Positions 7,488-15,825 are shown, numbered from the stretch's first letter. The stretch is 32,581 bases of DNA from Ruegeria arenilitoris (GCF_013035315.1 NZ_WQHP01000017.1:1-32581), one strand, 5' to 3'. Notes: generated by a model from the sequence alone, not told the origin. Made by a program: numbers and translations.

Positions 7488-8854
7488 TACTCCGCAGGGG
7501 TTTCAGCAGCGCCGGATTCAATGACCTCTTTCCGGGGAACCCAGATCGAGTAGATGAACAGCAGCGCGCCAAGGACAACGACGACACCAGAACCAAGACG
7601 CATCCAGTAGAAGATCGCGATCTGGTCCTGCACGTCCATGAAGTAGTCACCGACCACACGTTGCATGTGCGTTTGCACGGTTCCGCCGAAGGTCAGCACG
7701 AAGGTCATGAACACCATGCCGCTGGTCATCAGCCAGAACGAACCCATGTTCAGCACTTGGTTGTACGGATCACGGTTTTTCAGGATCGGCATCGCATAGC
7801 TGAAGATCGCCAGGTTGAGGCAGACATAGGCACCGTAGAAGGCCAAGTGACCGTGCGCCGCGGTAATCTGCGTGCCGTGGGTATAGTAGTTCACCCCGTG
7901 CAGCGTGTGCAGGAAGCCCCAGACACCGGCACCAAAGAAGGCAAGCGTGGCACAGCCCAGCGACCACAGCAACGCAGCCTTGTTGGGGTGGTCACGACGG
8001 CCTTTCCAGACCATGACGAAGGCAAAGGCCATCATTGCGAAGAACGGGATCACCTCGAGGCTCGAGAAGATCGAACCGATCCACTGCCAGTACGCGGGCG
8101 TTCCGATCCAGTAGTAGTGGTGACCCGTACCAAGGATGCCAGAGAACAACGCGGCGGCGACGATGACATAGAGCCATTTTTCGACGATCTCACGGTCCAC
8201 ACCTGTCAGCTTCAGCATCAGGTAGGCCAGGATCGAGGCCATGATCAGTTCCCACACGCCTTCAACCCACAGGTGGACGACATACCACCAGTATTGCTTG
8301 TCGAGCGATAAGTTGCCCGGGTTGTAGAAGGCAAACAGGAACAGCAGCGCCAGACCCCACAGACCCAACAGAAGGATGTTGGTGATGGCCGTCTTCTTGC
8401 CCTTCAACACGGTCATCGACACGTTGTAGAGGAACATCAGCGCGGCAACGACGATGCCCGCCTTGACCCATTTGGGTTGCTCAAGGAACTCGCGCCCCTC
8501 TTTGCCCAGCAGCCAGTTGCCTTCGAACAGGTTGAAGACATAAGTGACCACCACGCCCAGAGTGCCGACCACAAGAATGATCAACTGCAGATAGGCCAGC
8601 GTGGGTGAGTGGATCTCCCGCTCGGATTCCTCGGGGATCAGGAAATAAGCCGCACCGAAGAATCCCAGCAGCAGCCAGACAATCAGTGAATTGGTGTGCA
8701 GCATCCGCACGATGTTGAACGGCAGAAGCTCACTCAGGAAGTTCGGGAAGACATAGATCAAACCAGCCAGCAGGCCGCCGATCACCTGTATCGCGAACAG
8801 GGCCATAGCTACCGCAAAGTAAGCATAGGCGATTTTTTGGGTTTCGTATTTCAT
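7487..8854 (-). CDS. norB: Nitric oxide reductase subunit B (cNOR catalytic subunit)
   Basis: This 455-residue integral membrane haem-copper-type enzyme reduces two NO to N2O at a haem b3-FeB site. About twelve transmembrane segments are visible. Metal ligand motifs are in place: VVHLWVEGVWE (His and the conserved Glu of the FeB site), GTGHHYYWIG (the His pair) and HGHLAFYGAY (haem ligands). I take ATG 8854 (MKYETQKIAY) as the start because GGGAACGGAG precedes it; the open frame extends ten codons further. It follows norC with 16 bp between. It receives electrons from NorC. Confidence 0.97.
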   Translation of the reverse strand: MKYETQKIAYAYFAVAMALFAIQVIGGLLAGLIYVFPNFLSELLPFNIVRMLHTNSLIVWLLLGFFGAAYFLIPEESEREIHSPTLAYLQLIILVVGTLGVVVTYVFNLFEGNWLLGKEGREFLEQPKWVKAGIVVAALMFLYNVSMTVLKGKKTAITNILLLGLWGLALLFLFAFYNPGNLSLDKQYWWYVVHLWVEGVWELIMASILAYLMLKLTGVDREIVEKWLYVIVAAALFSGILGTGHHYYWIGTPAYWQWIGSIFSSLEVIPFFAMMAFAFVMVWKGRRDHPNKAALLWSLGCATLAFFGAGVWGFLHTLHGVNYYTHGTQITAAHGHLAFYGAYVCLNLAIFSYAMPILKNRDPYNQVLNMGSFWLMTSGMVFMTFVLTFGGTVQTHMQRVVGDYFMDVQDQIAIFYWMRLGSGVVVVLGALLFIYSIWVPRKEVIESGAAETPAE

Positions 8855-8870
8855 CGCTCCGTTCCCTTTC

Positions 8871-9320
8871 TCAGCCGGCCTCATTGGGCGGCCAGCCCTG
8901 GGCGTCGATATTGTCCGTCCAGATCAGGAAGTTGGTCAGGTCACGGATATCTTCGTCGCTGAGGTTGAAGTTGGGCATCTGCCGACGACCGGGAATGCCG
9001 GTCGGCTGCGCCTCCATCCAGCCTTTGAGGGCTTCAAAGGCTGATTCCGGGTCGTCCAGCACACCCCAACGGGTCATCACATTTGCAACTTCAGGCGCAT
9101 AGTAGGCACCCTCGCCCATGATCGTGTGACAATTGATACACGCGTGCTTTTCCCAGACATGTTTGCCACGGATCACACTTTCATCGAGCTTCGCCGAATT
9201 CTCGGAGTTCACGATATACAGATGCGAATGGGCCGACAGGGCCAGAAAGATGAGGATAAAGAACAGTGACCCGCCATAGAATATGTTGCGCGCCATGCTC
9301 TTGGTCATGACTTCTCGCAT
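8871..9320 (-). CDS. norC: Nitric oxide reductase subunit C (membrane-anchored cytochrome c)
   Basis: This 149-residue protein has one N-terminal transmembrane anchor (about 12-31) and a periplasmic haem c domain with CINCH at 61-65, followed by TIMGEGAYYAPE, a NorC signature. The distal methionine lies in the QMPNFNLS segment. It passes electrons from periplasmic donors to NorB. ATG 9320 has GGAGAGCG just upstream; an in-frame ATG at 9308 with GAGAAG before it is an alternative. It is the first gene of norCBQDEF and has an FNR/NNR-like box about 70 bp upstream. Confidence 0.97.
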   Translation of the reverse strand: MREVMTKSMARNIFYGGSLFFILIFLALSAHSHLYIVNSENSAKLDESVIRGKHVWEKHACINCHTIMGEGAYYAPEVANVMTRWGVLDDPESAFEALKGWMEAQPTGIPGRRQMPNFNLSDEDIRDLTNFLIWTDNIDAQGWPPNEAG

Positions 9321-9383
9321 TGCGCTCTCCTTTGCGCAGATTAGCTAGTGTGCTCAGCATGGCGGCTGGGGCGCAGTGACTCC

Positions 9384-9397
9384 TTAACGAAAGTCAA
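9384..9397 (-). promoter_or_regulatory. FNR/NNR-like box upstream of norC
   Basis: The minus strand reads TTGACTTTCGTTAA, 9 of 10 half-site matches to TTGAC-N4-GTCAA. It is centred about 70 bp before the norC ATG and shares its first ten bases with the nirS box. Confidence 0.75.
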
Positions 9398-9418
9398 GAC
9401 TATGGAAATGAAGTCAGA

Positions 9419-10600
9419 TCAGCCCGATTTCACAGCCTTCGGGCCGGTCAACGCGGGCCACATGGAAATCAGGTACAGCGCGAAGGCTACGACCCATAGG
9501 CCGTCCGACAGCAGCATGGCAACCAGGTATCCGGCGTTCAGTTCAGCCCCGATCCAGCGAGACAACGCAGCCGCAGCCATCAACCCATAGGCCACTACCA
9601 TCGGCGCAGGCGCAACAAGCGCGCGACCGCTATGTCCAAGAGCAGCGCGGCTCATGACGGCGAGCGTCATTCCGCCAACACAGCCGATACCAAGAATGTG
9701 AAGGGCGGCCACTTCGCTCCCAATGCCCAGCACGGCCAATCCCCAAAGAATCAAACCAAGTGCCAGCATCGCCAGACCCAGATGCAGCGCCAGCAGAATC
9801 GGTTGCCGGGTAGACCAGACCGTACGCCAACGCGCCATGCGCAGGAATTGCACAACACCCAAGGCCAGCGCCAAACCCCCAGCAACCGACCCGATGCCCA
9901 GACCCAACGCACCCAGCGGCAACAGCAAGGCCAGACCCATGCCCAGTTTGTCGAAAGCCGGGACCGAGACCGGCCAACGGGCCTCAGGCACTTCGGCGCG
10001 TTTCATCGCGTTGCGGGTGAAGGCAGGAGTAATGCGGCCGCCCAATATGGCGATCATCGCGCAAAGGGTCAGAAGCCCCGCCCTAAGGCCGGATTGCAAC
10101 GTATCATCGCTGGCCCCCATCCATTCCAGATGGGTCATCAGATTGGCAATCCAGAGGAAGCTCAGCAAAGCCAGAAAAACCATGTTCTGCGGCTTTGGGC
10201 GTTTGATCAGCTGCGTCAGAATCTTGGCTACCAGAATCGGGACAAAAGCCAGATCGACCACGGCGACCATCGCCGGAGGAAGAGTGCCTGAAAACCACAT
10301 CGCCATCCGGCCAGCCAGCCAAAGCCCGGCAACGATGGTAATGAACGTCACACGGGCCTCGGGCGCACCGGTCCAATTAGGAACGGCGGTCAGGAAGAAA
10401 CCACCCAGCGCAGCCGTGGCATAGCCAAAGATCATCTCATGCGCGTGCCACATTGGCGGGGTCATGCCGTATTCCGGTGCCAGATAAGGCACCGTCAGCC
10501 ACAAGCCCCACACCAGCCCGACAAACAGGCCGTAGAGGCCGGCAGACAGGAAAAAAACTCGAAACCCTTCACCAAAAACGCGGGTGATGATTGCGGGCAT
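9419..10600 (-). CDS. nnrS: NnrS-family haem- and copper-containing membrane protein
   Basis: This 393-residue membrane protein has around twelve hydrophobic segments. Family motifs include FRVFFLSAGLYG near the start, MWHAHEMIFGYATAALGGFFLTAVPNW and GGRITPAFTRNA, with His residues in WHAHEM and ALHILGIG as likely metal or haem ligands. NnrS proteins are linked to tolerance of NO and of the iron-nitrosyl species it forms, and are often under NnrR control. Start ATG 10600 is chosen for the AAGGAGAGC ribosome-binding site; the open frame extends 12 codons upstream. It is transcribed toward norC but has its own box, and it is divergent from nirS. Confidence 0.93.
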   Translation of the reverse strand: MPAIITRVFGEGFRVFFLSAGLYGLFVGLVWGLWLTVPYLAPEYGMTPPMWHAHEMIFGYATAALGGFFLTAVPNWTGAPEARVTFITIVAGLWLAGRMAMWFSGTLPPAMVAVVDLAFVPILVAKILTQLIKRPKPQNMVFLALLSFLWIANLMTHLEWMGASDDTLQSGLRAGLLTLCAMIAILGGRITPAFTRNAMKRAEVPEARWPVSVPAFDKLGMGLALLLPLGALGLGIGSVAGGLALALGVVQFLRMARWRTVWSTRQPILLALHLGLAMLALGLILWGLAVLGIGSEVAALHILGIGCVGGMTLAVMSRAALGHSGRALVAPAPMVVAYGLMAAAALSRWIGAELNAGYLVAMLLSDGLWVVAFALYLISMWPALTGPKAVKSG

Positions 10601-10654
10601 GGCTGCTCTCCTTGGCGGTTTTCCCAACCCTAACATCCAGCCCGCACGCGTGAC

Positions 10655-10668
10655 TTAACCAAAATCAA
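10655..10668 (-). promoter_or_regulatory. FNR/NNR-like box upstream of nnrS
   Basis: The minus strand reads TTGATTTTGGTTAA: a TTGAT half plus GTTAA. Its centre is 61 bp upstream of the nnrS ATG. It lies in the divergent nnrS-nirS intergenic region, about 104 bp from the centre of the nirS box. Confidence 0.65.
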
Positions 10669-10758
10669 AACCGTAAAAACATGTGTCCAAAACCCGAAAT
10701 TTTCTGAGGTTTTTTTGGCTCTTTTTTCCGATCCACCAACAGATTTGCATCCCCAGCG

Positions 10759-10772
10759 TTGACTTTCGTCAA
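10759..10772 (+). promoter_or_regulatory. FNR/NNR box upstream of nirS (perfect palindrome)
   Basis: TTGACTTTCGTCAA is a perfect TTGAC-N4-GTCAA inverted repeat and the best match in the window. It is centred 68 bp before the chosen nirS ATG. It also rules out the TTG within it as a start codon for nirS. Confidence 0.85.
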
Positions 10773-10833
10773 GGAGCAGCAACGCGCAATGTCTCACCCT
10801 TGGACCTGCCTCACCAGCAAATGGAGAGTGATC

Positions 10834-12510
10834 ATGTCACTTGGAATCAGCTACAACAAAACCGGCCGCGCCTTCGGGGTCGGTTTGGCGATGCTGCTGG
10901 GCAGCGTCGCTGCGCCAGCCTTCGCCGAAGAGCCAACCCTGAGCAAAGAAGCCTTTGAATCCTCAAAACAACTGTACTTTGAACGCTGCGCCGGTTGCCA
11001 CGGCGTGTTGCGCAAAGGGGCGACGGGCAAAAGCCTTGAGCCTTTGGTGGAAACAAAGAATGCCGATGGCACCGTGACCGAGTCCGGCACACTGAAACTG
11101 GGTCAGGACCGGCTTGAAAAGATCATCGCCTGGGGCACCGAAGGCGGGATGAACAACTTCTCGGACGTGATGTCCGAAGACGAAATCCGCGATATGGCAA
11201 CCTACATCCAGATGGAGCCGCCCAAGCCGCCGGAAATGTCGCTGGAACAGATGATGGCGACCCGCAAGGTCTATGTCGAACCCGAAGATTACCCGACCGA
11301 GCCGCTGCATGGCCGCAACTGGGAAAACTTCTTCGTGGTCATCGAACGTGATGTGGGCAAGGTGGCAGTGATCGACGGCGACACGAAGGAGGTGCTTGCG
11401 CACATTCCGACCGGTTACGCCGTGCACGTTCTGAAAGCGTCCGAGCACCACAAGCTGGAAGAGCCGGAAAACCCGGGCCGCTTCTGGTACACCATGGGCC
11501 GTGACGGCAAGATGACCAAGATCGACCTGTGGCAGAACCCCGAAAACATGCTCGTGGCCGAGGTGACTATTGGTTACGACGCCCGCGACGTGGCCGTATC
11601 AGGTGACGGTAAATACGTGATCGGTGGGGCCTATTGGCCGCCGCATTTTGCAATCGTTGATGCCCACACGATGGAGCCAAAAAAGGTCGTCTCAACCCGC
11701 GGCTACAACGTGGACGGGGATTATGTGGAAGAGGCCCGCGTCGCGGCAATCTACACCACCCCGAACGAGCCGACATGGATCGTGGCGGTCAAAGAACTCG
11801 GACAGTTGTGGCAGGTGGATTATACCGACCTGGACAACCTGAGGATCGACAAGATCGACAGCGCCAAGTTCCTGCATGACGGATTCTTCGATCCGACTGG
11901 GCGTTTCTTCCAGATTGCCGCAAACGCGTCGAACAAGATGGTTGTGGTCGATACCGAGACCCACAAGTTGGAAGCGCTGATCGACACCGCGCCGCTGCCA
12001 CACCCTGGCCCGGGCGCCAACTGGGACGACCCGAATTGCGGTCCTGTTGCCGGTACCACCCACTTGGGGGAAGGCACCGTGACTGTTTGGGGCAACGACC
12101 CTGAAGGTCGCCCGGACGATGCCTGGAAGGTCTGCTATGAGGTCGAAACCGACGGCCCCGGTCTGTTCATCCGAACCCACCCTGGATCGGATTACATCTG
12201 GGCCGACCAGACCAAGCACCCCGAACCTGAGATCCAGCAATCGGTGCAGGTCATCGACAAGGCCACCGGTGAAATCGTGAAAACGATCCAGATTACCGAA
12301 GAGGAAGGCAACGTCGCCGTCCACTTCGAGTTCAACCAGGATGGTTCCGAGGTCTGGGTTTCCAAGTGGAACCGCTCGACCTCGAAAGAGCCGAACGGTG
12401 AGATCGTGATATTCGACGCCAAGACGCTGGAAGAGATCGGCCGCGTGAAGGGTCTGTTTGCCCCGACCGGCAAGTTCAACGTCTACAACCGGTCGAACCA
12501 CGTCACCTGA
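10834..12510 (+). CDS. nirS: Cytochrome cd1 nitrite reductase
   Basis: This 558-residue periplasmic enzyme reduces nitrite to NO. A Sec signal peptide ends near AFA-EEP (residue 31/32). The N-terminal cytochrome c domain has CAGCH at 52-56, and the C-terminal eight-bladed propeller binds haem d1. Propeller landmarks include YNVDGDYVEEARVAAIYTTP, WVAVKELGQLWQ-like and GPGLFIRTHPGS segments, with the active-site His residues expected in the latter regions. I choose ATG 10834 because GGAGAG precedes it and the signal peptide starts there; an upstream in-frame ATG at 10789 would add 15 residues with no good ribosome-binding site. The gene is monocistronic or leads the cluster, with a perfect NNR box upstream and a strong hairpin after it. 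Confidence 0.98.
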   Translation: MSLGISYNKTGRAFGVGLAMLLGSVAAPAFAEEPTLSKEAFESSKQLYFERCAGCHGVLRKGATGKSLEPLVETKNADGTVTESGTLKLGQDRLEKIIAWGTEGGMNNFSDVMSEDEIRDMATYIQMEPPKPPEMSLEQMMATRKVYVEPEDYPTEPLHGRNWENFFVVIERDVGKVAVIDGDTKEVLAHIPTGYAVHVLKASEHHKLEEPENPGRFWYTMGRDGKMTKIDLWQNPENMLVAEVTIGYDARDVAVSGDGKYVIGGAYWPPHFAIVDAHTMEPKKVVSTRGYNVDGDYVEEARVAAIYTTPNEPTWIVAVKELGQLWQVDYTDLDNLRIDKIDSAKFLHDGFFDPTGRFFQIAANASNKMVVVDTETHKLEALIDTAPLPHPGPGANWDDPNCGPVAGTTHLGEGTVTVWGNDPEGRPDDAWKVCYEVETDGPGLFIRTHPGSDYIWADQTKHPEPEIQQSVQVIDKATGEIVKTIQITEEEGNVAVHFEFNQDGSEVWVSKWNRSTSKEPNGEIVIFDAKTLEEIGRVKGLFAPTGKFNVYNRSNHVT

Positions 12511-12530
12511 CGGGTTTGCAGGAACCAACA

Positions 12531-12559
12531 GAAAGGGCGGGCCCCTCGCCCGCCCTTTC
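12531..12559 (+). terminator. Hairpin terminator after nirS
   Basis: A 12-bp perfect stem, GAAAGGGCGGGC (12531-12542) with GCCCGCCCTTTC (12548-12559), encloses a 5-nt loop. CTCGTTTT follows. The T-run is displaced by a few bases, so some readthrough into the next gene is likely. This would let nirS be made in excess of the maturation genes. Confidence 0.8.
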
Positions 12560-12633
12560 CTCGTTTTCCCCTCAGCCAAACGCACCGGTCTGACACGCCG
12601 GGCCAGTCAAGACAGCTATTACGGAGCCCGGAT

Positions 12634-14418
12634 ATGACCTCCGAACCGGACAAAAAACCACCGATCTGGCGCCGGTATTTCCTGTGGGGAATGCCCCTGG
12701 CCGGGATCGCCGCAGCCTTCGCCGCTGGGATCATCTTCTGGGGCGGATTCAACACCGCCATGGAAGCTACAAACACCAAGGAATTCTGCATCTCATGCCA
12801 CGAGATGCGCGATTTCGTCTATGAGGAATACACCGGCACGATCCATGACGTGAACCGTTCGGGCGTGGGCGCGGTCTGTTCAGACTGCCACGTGCCCAAG
12901 GATTGGACCCACAAGATGATCCGCAAGATCAAGGCGTCCAAAGAACTGTATGGCAAGATGGTCGGCAGCATCAACACGCGCGAAAAGTTCGAAGCCAAAC
13001 GAGTGCATTTGGCCATGAATGAATGGGAGAGGATGAAGGCCACAGACTCGCGCGAATGCCGCAACTGTCACGATTTTGAATCGATGATGCCTGAATTCCA
13101 GAAACCACGTGCGCGACAGCAACACCTGAACGCGATGACCGTGGGACAGACCTGCATCGACTGCCACAAGGGGATTGCGCACTCGGATGCCCGCGACCGG
13201 GCCGACGAAGACTATCTGGAACAGTTAGAAGCCCCGAACCCCGCTTTCATTCGCGAGATCCCGGCCGAATACCTGGCTAGCCTGGAGCGGATCGAAGCCA
13301 AAGAAGCCGCCGAAGCCGAGGCCGAAAAAGCCGCGCGCGTGGCCCAGCAGGAAGCTGTGCAGGCTCAGATCGCTGCGGCAGTTGATGCAGCGGTTGCAGA
13401 AGAACGGGCCAAAGCCTCGGGCGAAGAAGCGGCTGCACCGGCTGGTGGAGGCAGCGATGTCGGTACGAATGTCGATTGGGCTGCGGTGCCAAGTGCGGAT
13501 ATGAAGCTGTTCTATCCCGGTCAGGCCTCGTTCGAATGGGTGCAGAACGGCAGATCCCACGGCGGTGCGCGTCCTTTGACCAAAGGAGGCGATCAGTGCA
13601 CGACATGCCACGCGGCAGAGTTGGATGCGATCGGCAACAAGATCGTGGCTGGTGGCGAGCTGGAGCCGTCGCCAATCCCCGGCAAACGTGGCGTGATCGA
13701 CGCAACCGTTCAGGCGGCGCATGACGATGCGAACCTCTATATCCGCTTGCAATGGCCGGATGCCGGTCATAACCCCGCGCCGTTTGTGGATGGCGGAAAG
13801 ATGGACCCCGACAACCAGATCAAGGTCGCCATGATGATCACCGGCACCGGGATTGAGTTGGGCGATCAGGTGGGTTGCTGGGCCTCGTGCCACGCGGACA
13901 ACAGCTATATGCCTTTTGATCCGGGCGCGGATGCGATTGCTGCAAATGGCGATGTATCCGGTCGTCTGACCAATCAGGACACGGTGACCAAATACATTAG
14001 CGAAAGCCGTACCGAGGTCGAAATAAAAGGCCGTCGCGGCAAACCGTTGGGCGGTTGGGACAAGCTGCAAGCCGCCGAACAGATCGAGCAATATCTGACC
14101 GACGGCACCTATCTGGACCTGATGCGCGTCTACGCGGACGGTAGCGCCACAAATGGCTATCTGCTGGAACAGCGTGTGGTCAATGATGGCGAGATTGCAG
14201 CCTCGGCGAGCCTCGACGCTGGCGTATGGACCGTGGTCTTCACCCGTCCGCTGAACTCGGACGCGCCGGGGGATGTCCCGCTGGAGGCCGGCCAGACCTA
14301 TACGGTCGGCTTTGCTATCCACGATGACTTTGCCGCCGCACGTTTCCACCACGTGACGCTGGATACCAGCCTGGCGTTGGACGACGACGGCGCCTTTATC
14401 AACGTTGTCAAACAGTAA
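12634..14418 (+). CDS. NapC/NirT-family multihaem cytochrome c fused to an ethylbenzene-dehydrogenase-type haem domain
   Basis: This 594-residue fusion starts with a membrane anchor (about 16-40) and a NirT/NapC tetrahaem module with CISCH (52-56), CSDCH (82-86), CRNCH (142-146) and CIDCH (174-178). An Ala/Glu-rich, probably coiled-coil linker (about 218-272) leads to a second periplasmic domain. This domain has CTTCH (322-326) and an unusual CWASCH with three residues between the cysteines (415-420). The C-terminal half resembles the cytochrome c-552/DMSO-reductase-like (EB_dh type) haem-binding fold, ending in VGFAIHDDFAAARFHHV. NirT-type proteins take electrons from quinol to periplasmic reductases, so this one probably feeds NirS directly or via the cupredoxin or NirC. 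A plain NapC/NirT is only about 200 residues. Domain assignment of the second half is by recognition only. Confidence 0.85.
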   Translation: MTSEPDKKPPIWRRYFLWGMPLAGIAAAFAAGIIFWGGFNTAMEATNTKEFCISCHEMRDFVYEEYTGTIHDVNRSGVGAVCSDCHVPKDWTHKMIRKIKASKELYGKMVGSINTREKFEAKRVHLAMNEWERMKATDSRECRNCHDFESMMPEFQKPRARQQHLNAMTVGQTCIDCHKGIAHSDARDRADEDYLEQLEAPNPAFIREIPAEYLASLERIEAKEAAEAEAEKAARVAQQEAVQAQIAAAVDAAVAEERAKASGEEAAAPAGGGSDVGTNVDWAAVPSADMKLFYPGQASFEWVQNGRSHGGARPLTKGGDQCTTCHAAELDAIGNKIVAGGELEPSPIPGKRGVIDATVQAAHDDANLYIRLQWPDAGHNPAPFVDGGKMDPDNQIKVAMMITGTGIELGDQVGCWASCHADNSYMPFDPGADAIAANGDVSGRLTNQDTVTKYISESRTEVEIKGRRGKPLGGWDKLQAAEQIEQYLTDGTYLDLMRVYADGSATNGYLLEQRVVNDGEIAASASLDAGVWTVVFTRPLNSDAPGDVPLEAGQTYTVGFAIHDDFAAARFHHVTLDTSLALDDDGAFINVVKQ

Positions 14419-14423
14419 TGGAG

Positions 14424-14446
14424 AGGGGCCGGGCGATCCGGCCCCT
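14424..14446 (+). terminator. Hairpin between the NirT-like gene and the cupredoxin gene
   Basis: A perfect 9-bp stem, AGGGGCCGG with CCGGCCCCT, encloses a GCGAT loop; only TTTAG follows. It is either a weak terminator or an mRNA-stabilising hairpin at the 3' end of the upstream gene. Confidence 0.6.
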
Positions 14447-14472
14447 TTAGCATAGAAGAGGAGATTTGGACA

Positions 14473-14874
14473 ATGAAACCCCAACACCTTCTTCCTGCTC
14501 TGCTGCTTCTGGCTGCGCCCACATGGGCAGATGAGACCGCCGAACTGTGCGCAGAGGCCGAAGAGCGTTATGTCGAGCTGTTTGGTCAGCCCTCATCCGC
14601 CGTTGAGGATGCCGAGGTGGTTCTGATGTACAAATACACCTTTTGCCCGGTCGAGTTGACCGTGAAACCGGGCACAACTGTGCGCTGGGTCAACGTGGAC
14701 AAACGCACCAGCCATTCGGTCCTCTTGAAAGACGGCAGCGAACCCGAAAGCGATCGCCTGTTCCCTGAGGAAACCGTTGATCTGACCTTCCTTAGCCCCG
14801 GCCCGCTACAATACCTATGCGGCCCGCATTGGGAGACGCAGAACATGATCGGCATGATCACCGTCGAACCCTGA
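14473..14874 (+). CDS. Periplasmic cupredoxin (type 1 copper protein)
   Basis: This 133-residue protein has a signal peptide ending near TWA-DE (residue 19/20) and one cupredoxin domain. Type 1 copper ligands can be read as H81 (RTSHSV), C116 and H119 (YLCGPHW) and a methionine at 125 or 128 (NMIGM). CPVELTVKPGTTVRWVN is the usual strand before the first ligand. It is related to the plastocyanin/pseudoazurin group but is not a standard pseudoazurin or azurin by length or ligand loop. It sits between the NirT-like cytochrome and the haem d1 genes, so electron delivery to NirS is the natural guess. A role as copper carrier for NosZ is also possible. RBS AGAGGAG lies upstream of the ATG. Confidence 0.85.
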   Translation: MKPQHLLPALLLLAAPTWADETAELCAEAEERYVELFGQPSSAVEDAEVVLMYKYTFCPVELTVKPGTTVRWVNVDKRTSHSVLLKDGSEPESDRLFPEETVDLTFLSPGPLQYLCGPHWETQNMIGMITVEP

Positions 14875-14900
14875 GCCAAGGCAACCATACAGGCAAAACA

Positions 14901-14931
14901 AAGGAGCGTGGGGCCAAATCCCGCGCTCCTT
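14901..14931 (+). terminator. Hairpin after the cupredoxin gene
   Basis: AAGGAGCG (14901-14908) pairs with CGCTCCTT (14924-14931), extended inward by GGG-CCC-type pairs. No T-run follows; instead the last stem bases run into an FNR/NNR-like box. It may end the upstream unit or act as a bidirectional structure. Confidence 0.5.
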
Positions 14932-14943
14932 AACTTTAGTCAA
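14930..14943 (+). promoter_or_regulatory. FNR/NNR-like box upstream of nirE
   Basis: TTAACTTTAGTCAA has a perfect GTCAA half and a TTAAC half. It is centred 127 bp upstream of the nirE ATG, about twice the distance seen for the other boxes, so the nirE operon appears to have a longer leader. Confidence 0.6.
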
Positions 14944-14977
14944 GGAGGTTCTTTTTTGGTTGCGGCAGTCTTGGCGC

Positions 14978-15067
14978 ATGACACGCCCGGCTCACCCAGC
15001 AACGTCACCAGATCGCGCAGGACGTCCGGGATCCGAAGGCATTCAGACCAAGCGAGTTTGCACATGA
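14978..15067 (+). other. Possible 29-codon leader ORF overlapping the nirE start
   Basis: An ATG at 14978 opens a 29-codon frame ending in TGA at 15065-15067, which overlaps the nirE ATG at 15064-15066 as ATGA. There is no clear ribosome-binding site directly before it (AAGGAGG lies about 30 bp upstream, which is too far). It could be a coupling leader peptide or chance. Confidence 0.25.
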
Positions 15068-15825
15068 GCGGTAAGGTTTTTCTGATAGGCGCAGGCCCCG
15101 GTGACCCCGAATTGATGACCCTGCGCGCGCTGCGGATGCTGCAAGAGGCGGACGTGGTGGTTTATGACCGTCTGGTCTCGGCGGATATTCTCAATTTGCA
15201 TGCTGATGGCGCGCGTCTGATCCCTGTTGGCAAAGCGCCCAAGTGCCATACGGTGCCTCAGGATCGCATCAACGACATCCTCGTCGAAGAAGCCCGCGCA
15301 GGTCACATTGTAGCCCGCCTGAAAGGCGGCGATCCGATGATCTTTGGCCGCGGTTCCGAAGAGGCCGCGTTTCTGATGGCGAATGGCATCGCGGTCGAAT
15401 ACGCGCCGGGGATCACCGCCGCGCAAGGCGCGTCCTGTTCAACCGGTGTTCCGCTGACCCATCGCGGGCTGGCGACTTCGGTACAATATGTCACCGGGCA
15501 TCGGCAGGCTGACAAGGTTCTGGACCTGGATTGGAAGCGGCTCGCCCACCCGGATTCAACGCTGGTCATCTATATGGGCGTTGCCAATATCGGCCAGATC
15601 GCCATGGGGCTGATGACCGAGAACCTACCCGGATCCACACCAGCTCTGGCCGTCGGCAAAGCCACCACTCCTGATGAATGCCGATTGGTATCCCGGCTGG
15701 ATCGATTGGCAGCGGATGTGCGCGAGGCCGGGCTGACAGCACCCACGCTCTTCATCATCGGCAAGGTCGTCTCGCTTTATGCCGAACGACCCGTGACCGA
15801 ATTGCTGGAGCAAGCACATGGCTAA
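15064..15825 (+). CDS. nirE: Uroporphyrinogen-III C-methyltransferase (haem d1 synthesis)
   Basis: This 253-residue SAM-dependent enzyme methylates uroporphyrinogen III twice to precorrin-2, the entry step of the haem d1 branch. Motifs are typical of the CobA/SUMT family: GAGPGDPELMTLRA near the N-terminus, VVYDRLVS, RLKGGDPMIFGRGSEE and GITAAQGA. The start at ATG 15064 (MSGKVFLIG) is chosen because the family begins there; the open frame continues upstream through the leader and hairpin region, which is not conserved coding sequence. The stop overlaps nirC by 8 bp. Position as the first gene of the d1 operon supports nirE rather than a general cobA. Confidence 0.95.
   Translation: MSGKVFLIGAGPGDPELMTLRALRMLQEADVVVYDRLVSADILNLHADGARLIPVGKAPKCHTVPQDRINDILVEEARAGHIVARLKGGDPMIFGRGSEEAAFLMANGIAVEYAPGITAAQGASCSTGVPLTHRGLATSVQYVTGHRQADKVLDLDWKRLAHPDSTLVIYMGVANIGQIAMGLMTENLPGSTPALAVGKATTPDECRLVSRLDRLAADVREAGLTAPTLFIIGKVVSLYAERPVTELLEQAHG

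Noticed and set aside
10759..10833. N-terminal extension of nirS starting at TTG inside the NNR box
   Set aside because: The TTG is part of the perfect regulatory palindrome. The ATG at 10834 has a proper ribosome-binding site and begins a signal peptide.
13225..14487. 420-codon minus-strand open frame opposite the NirT-like gene
   Set aside because: Antisense shadow of a high-GC coding region; the plus-strand gene carries haem motifs and the antisense product has no recognisable feature.
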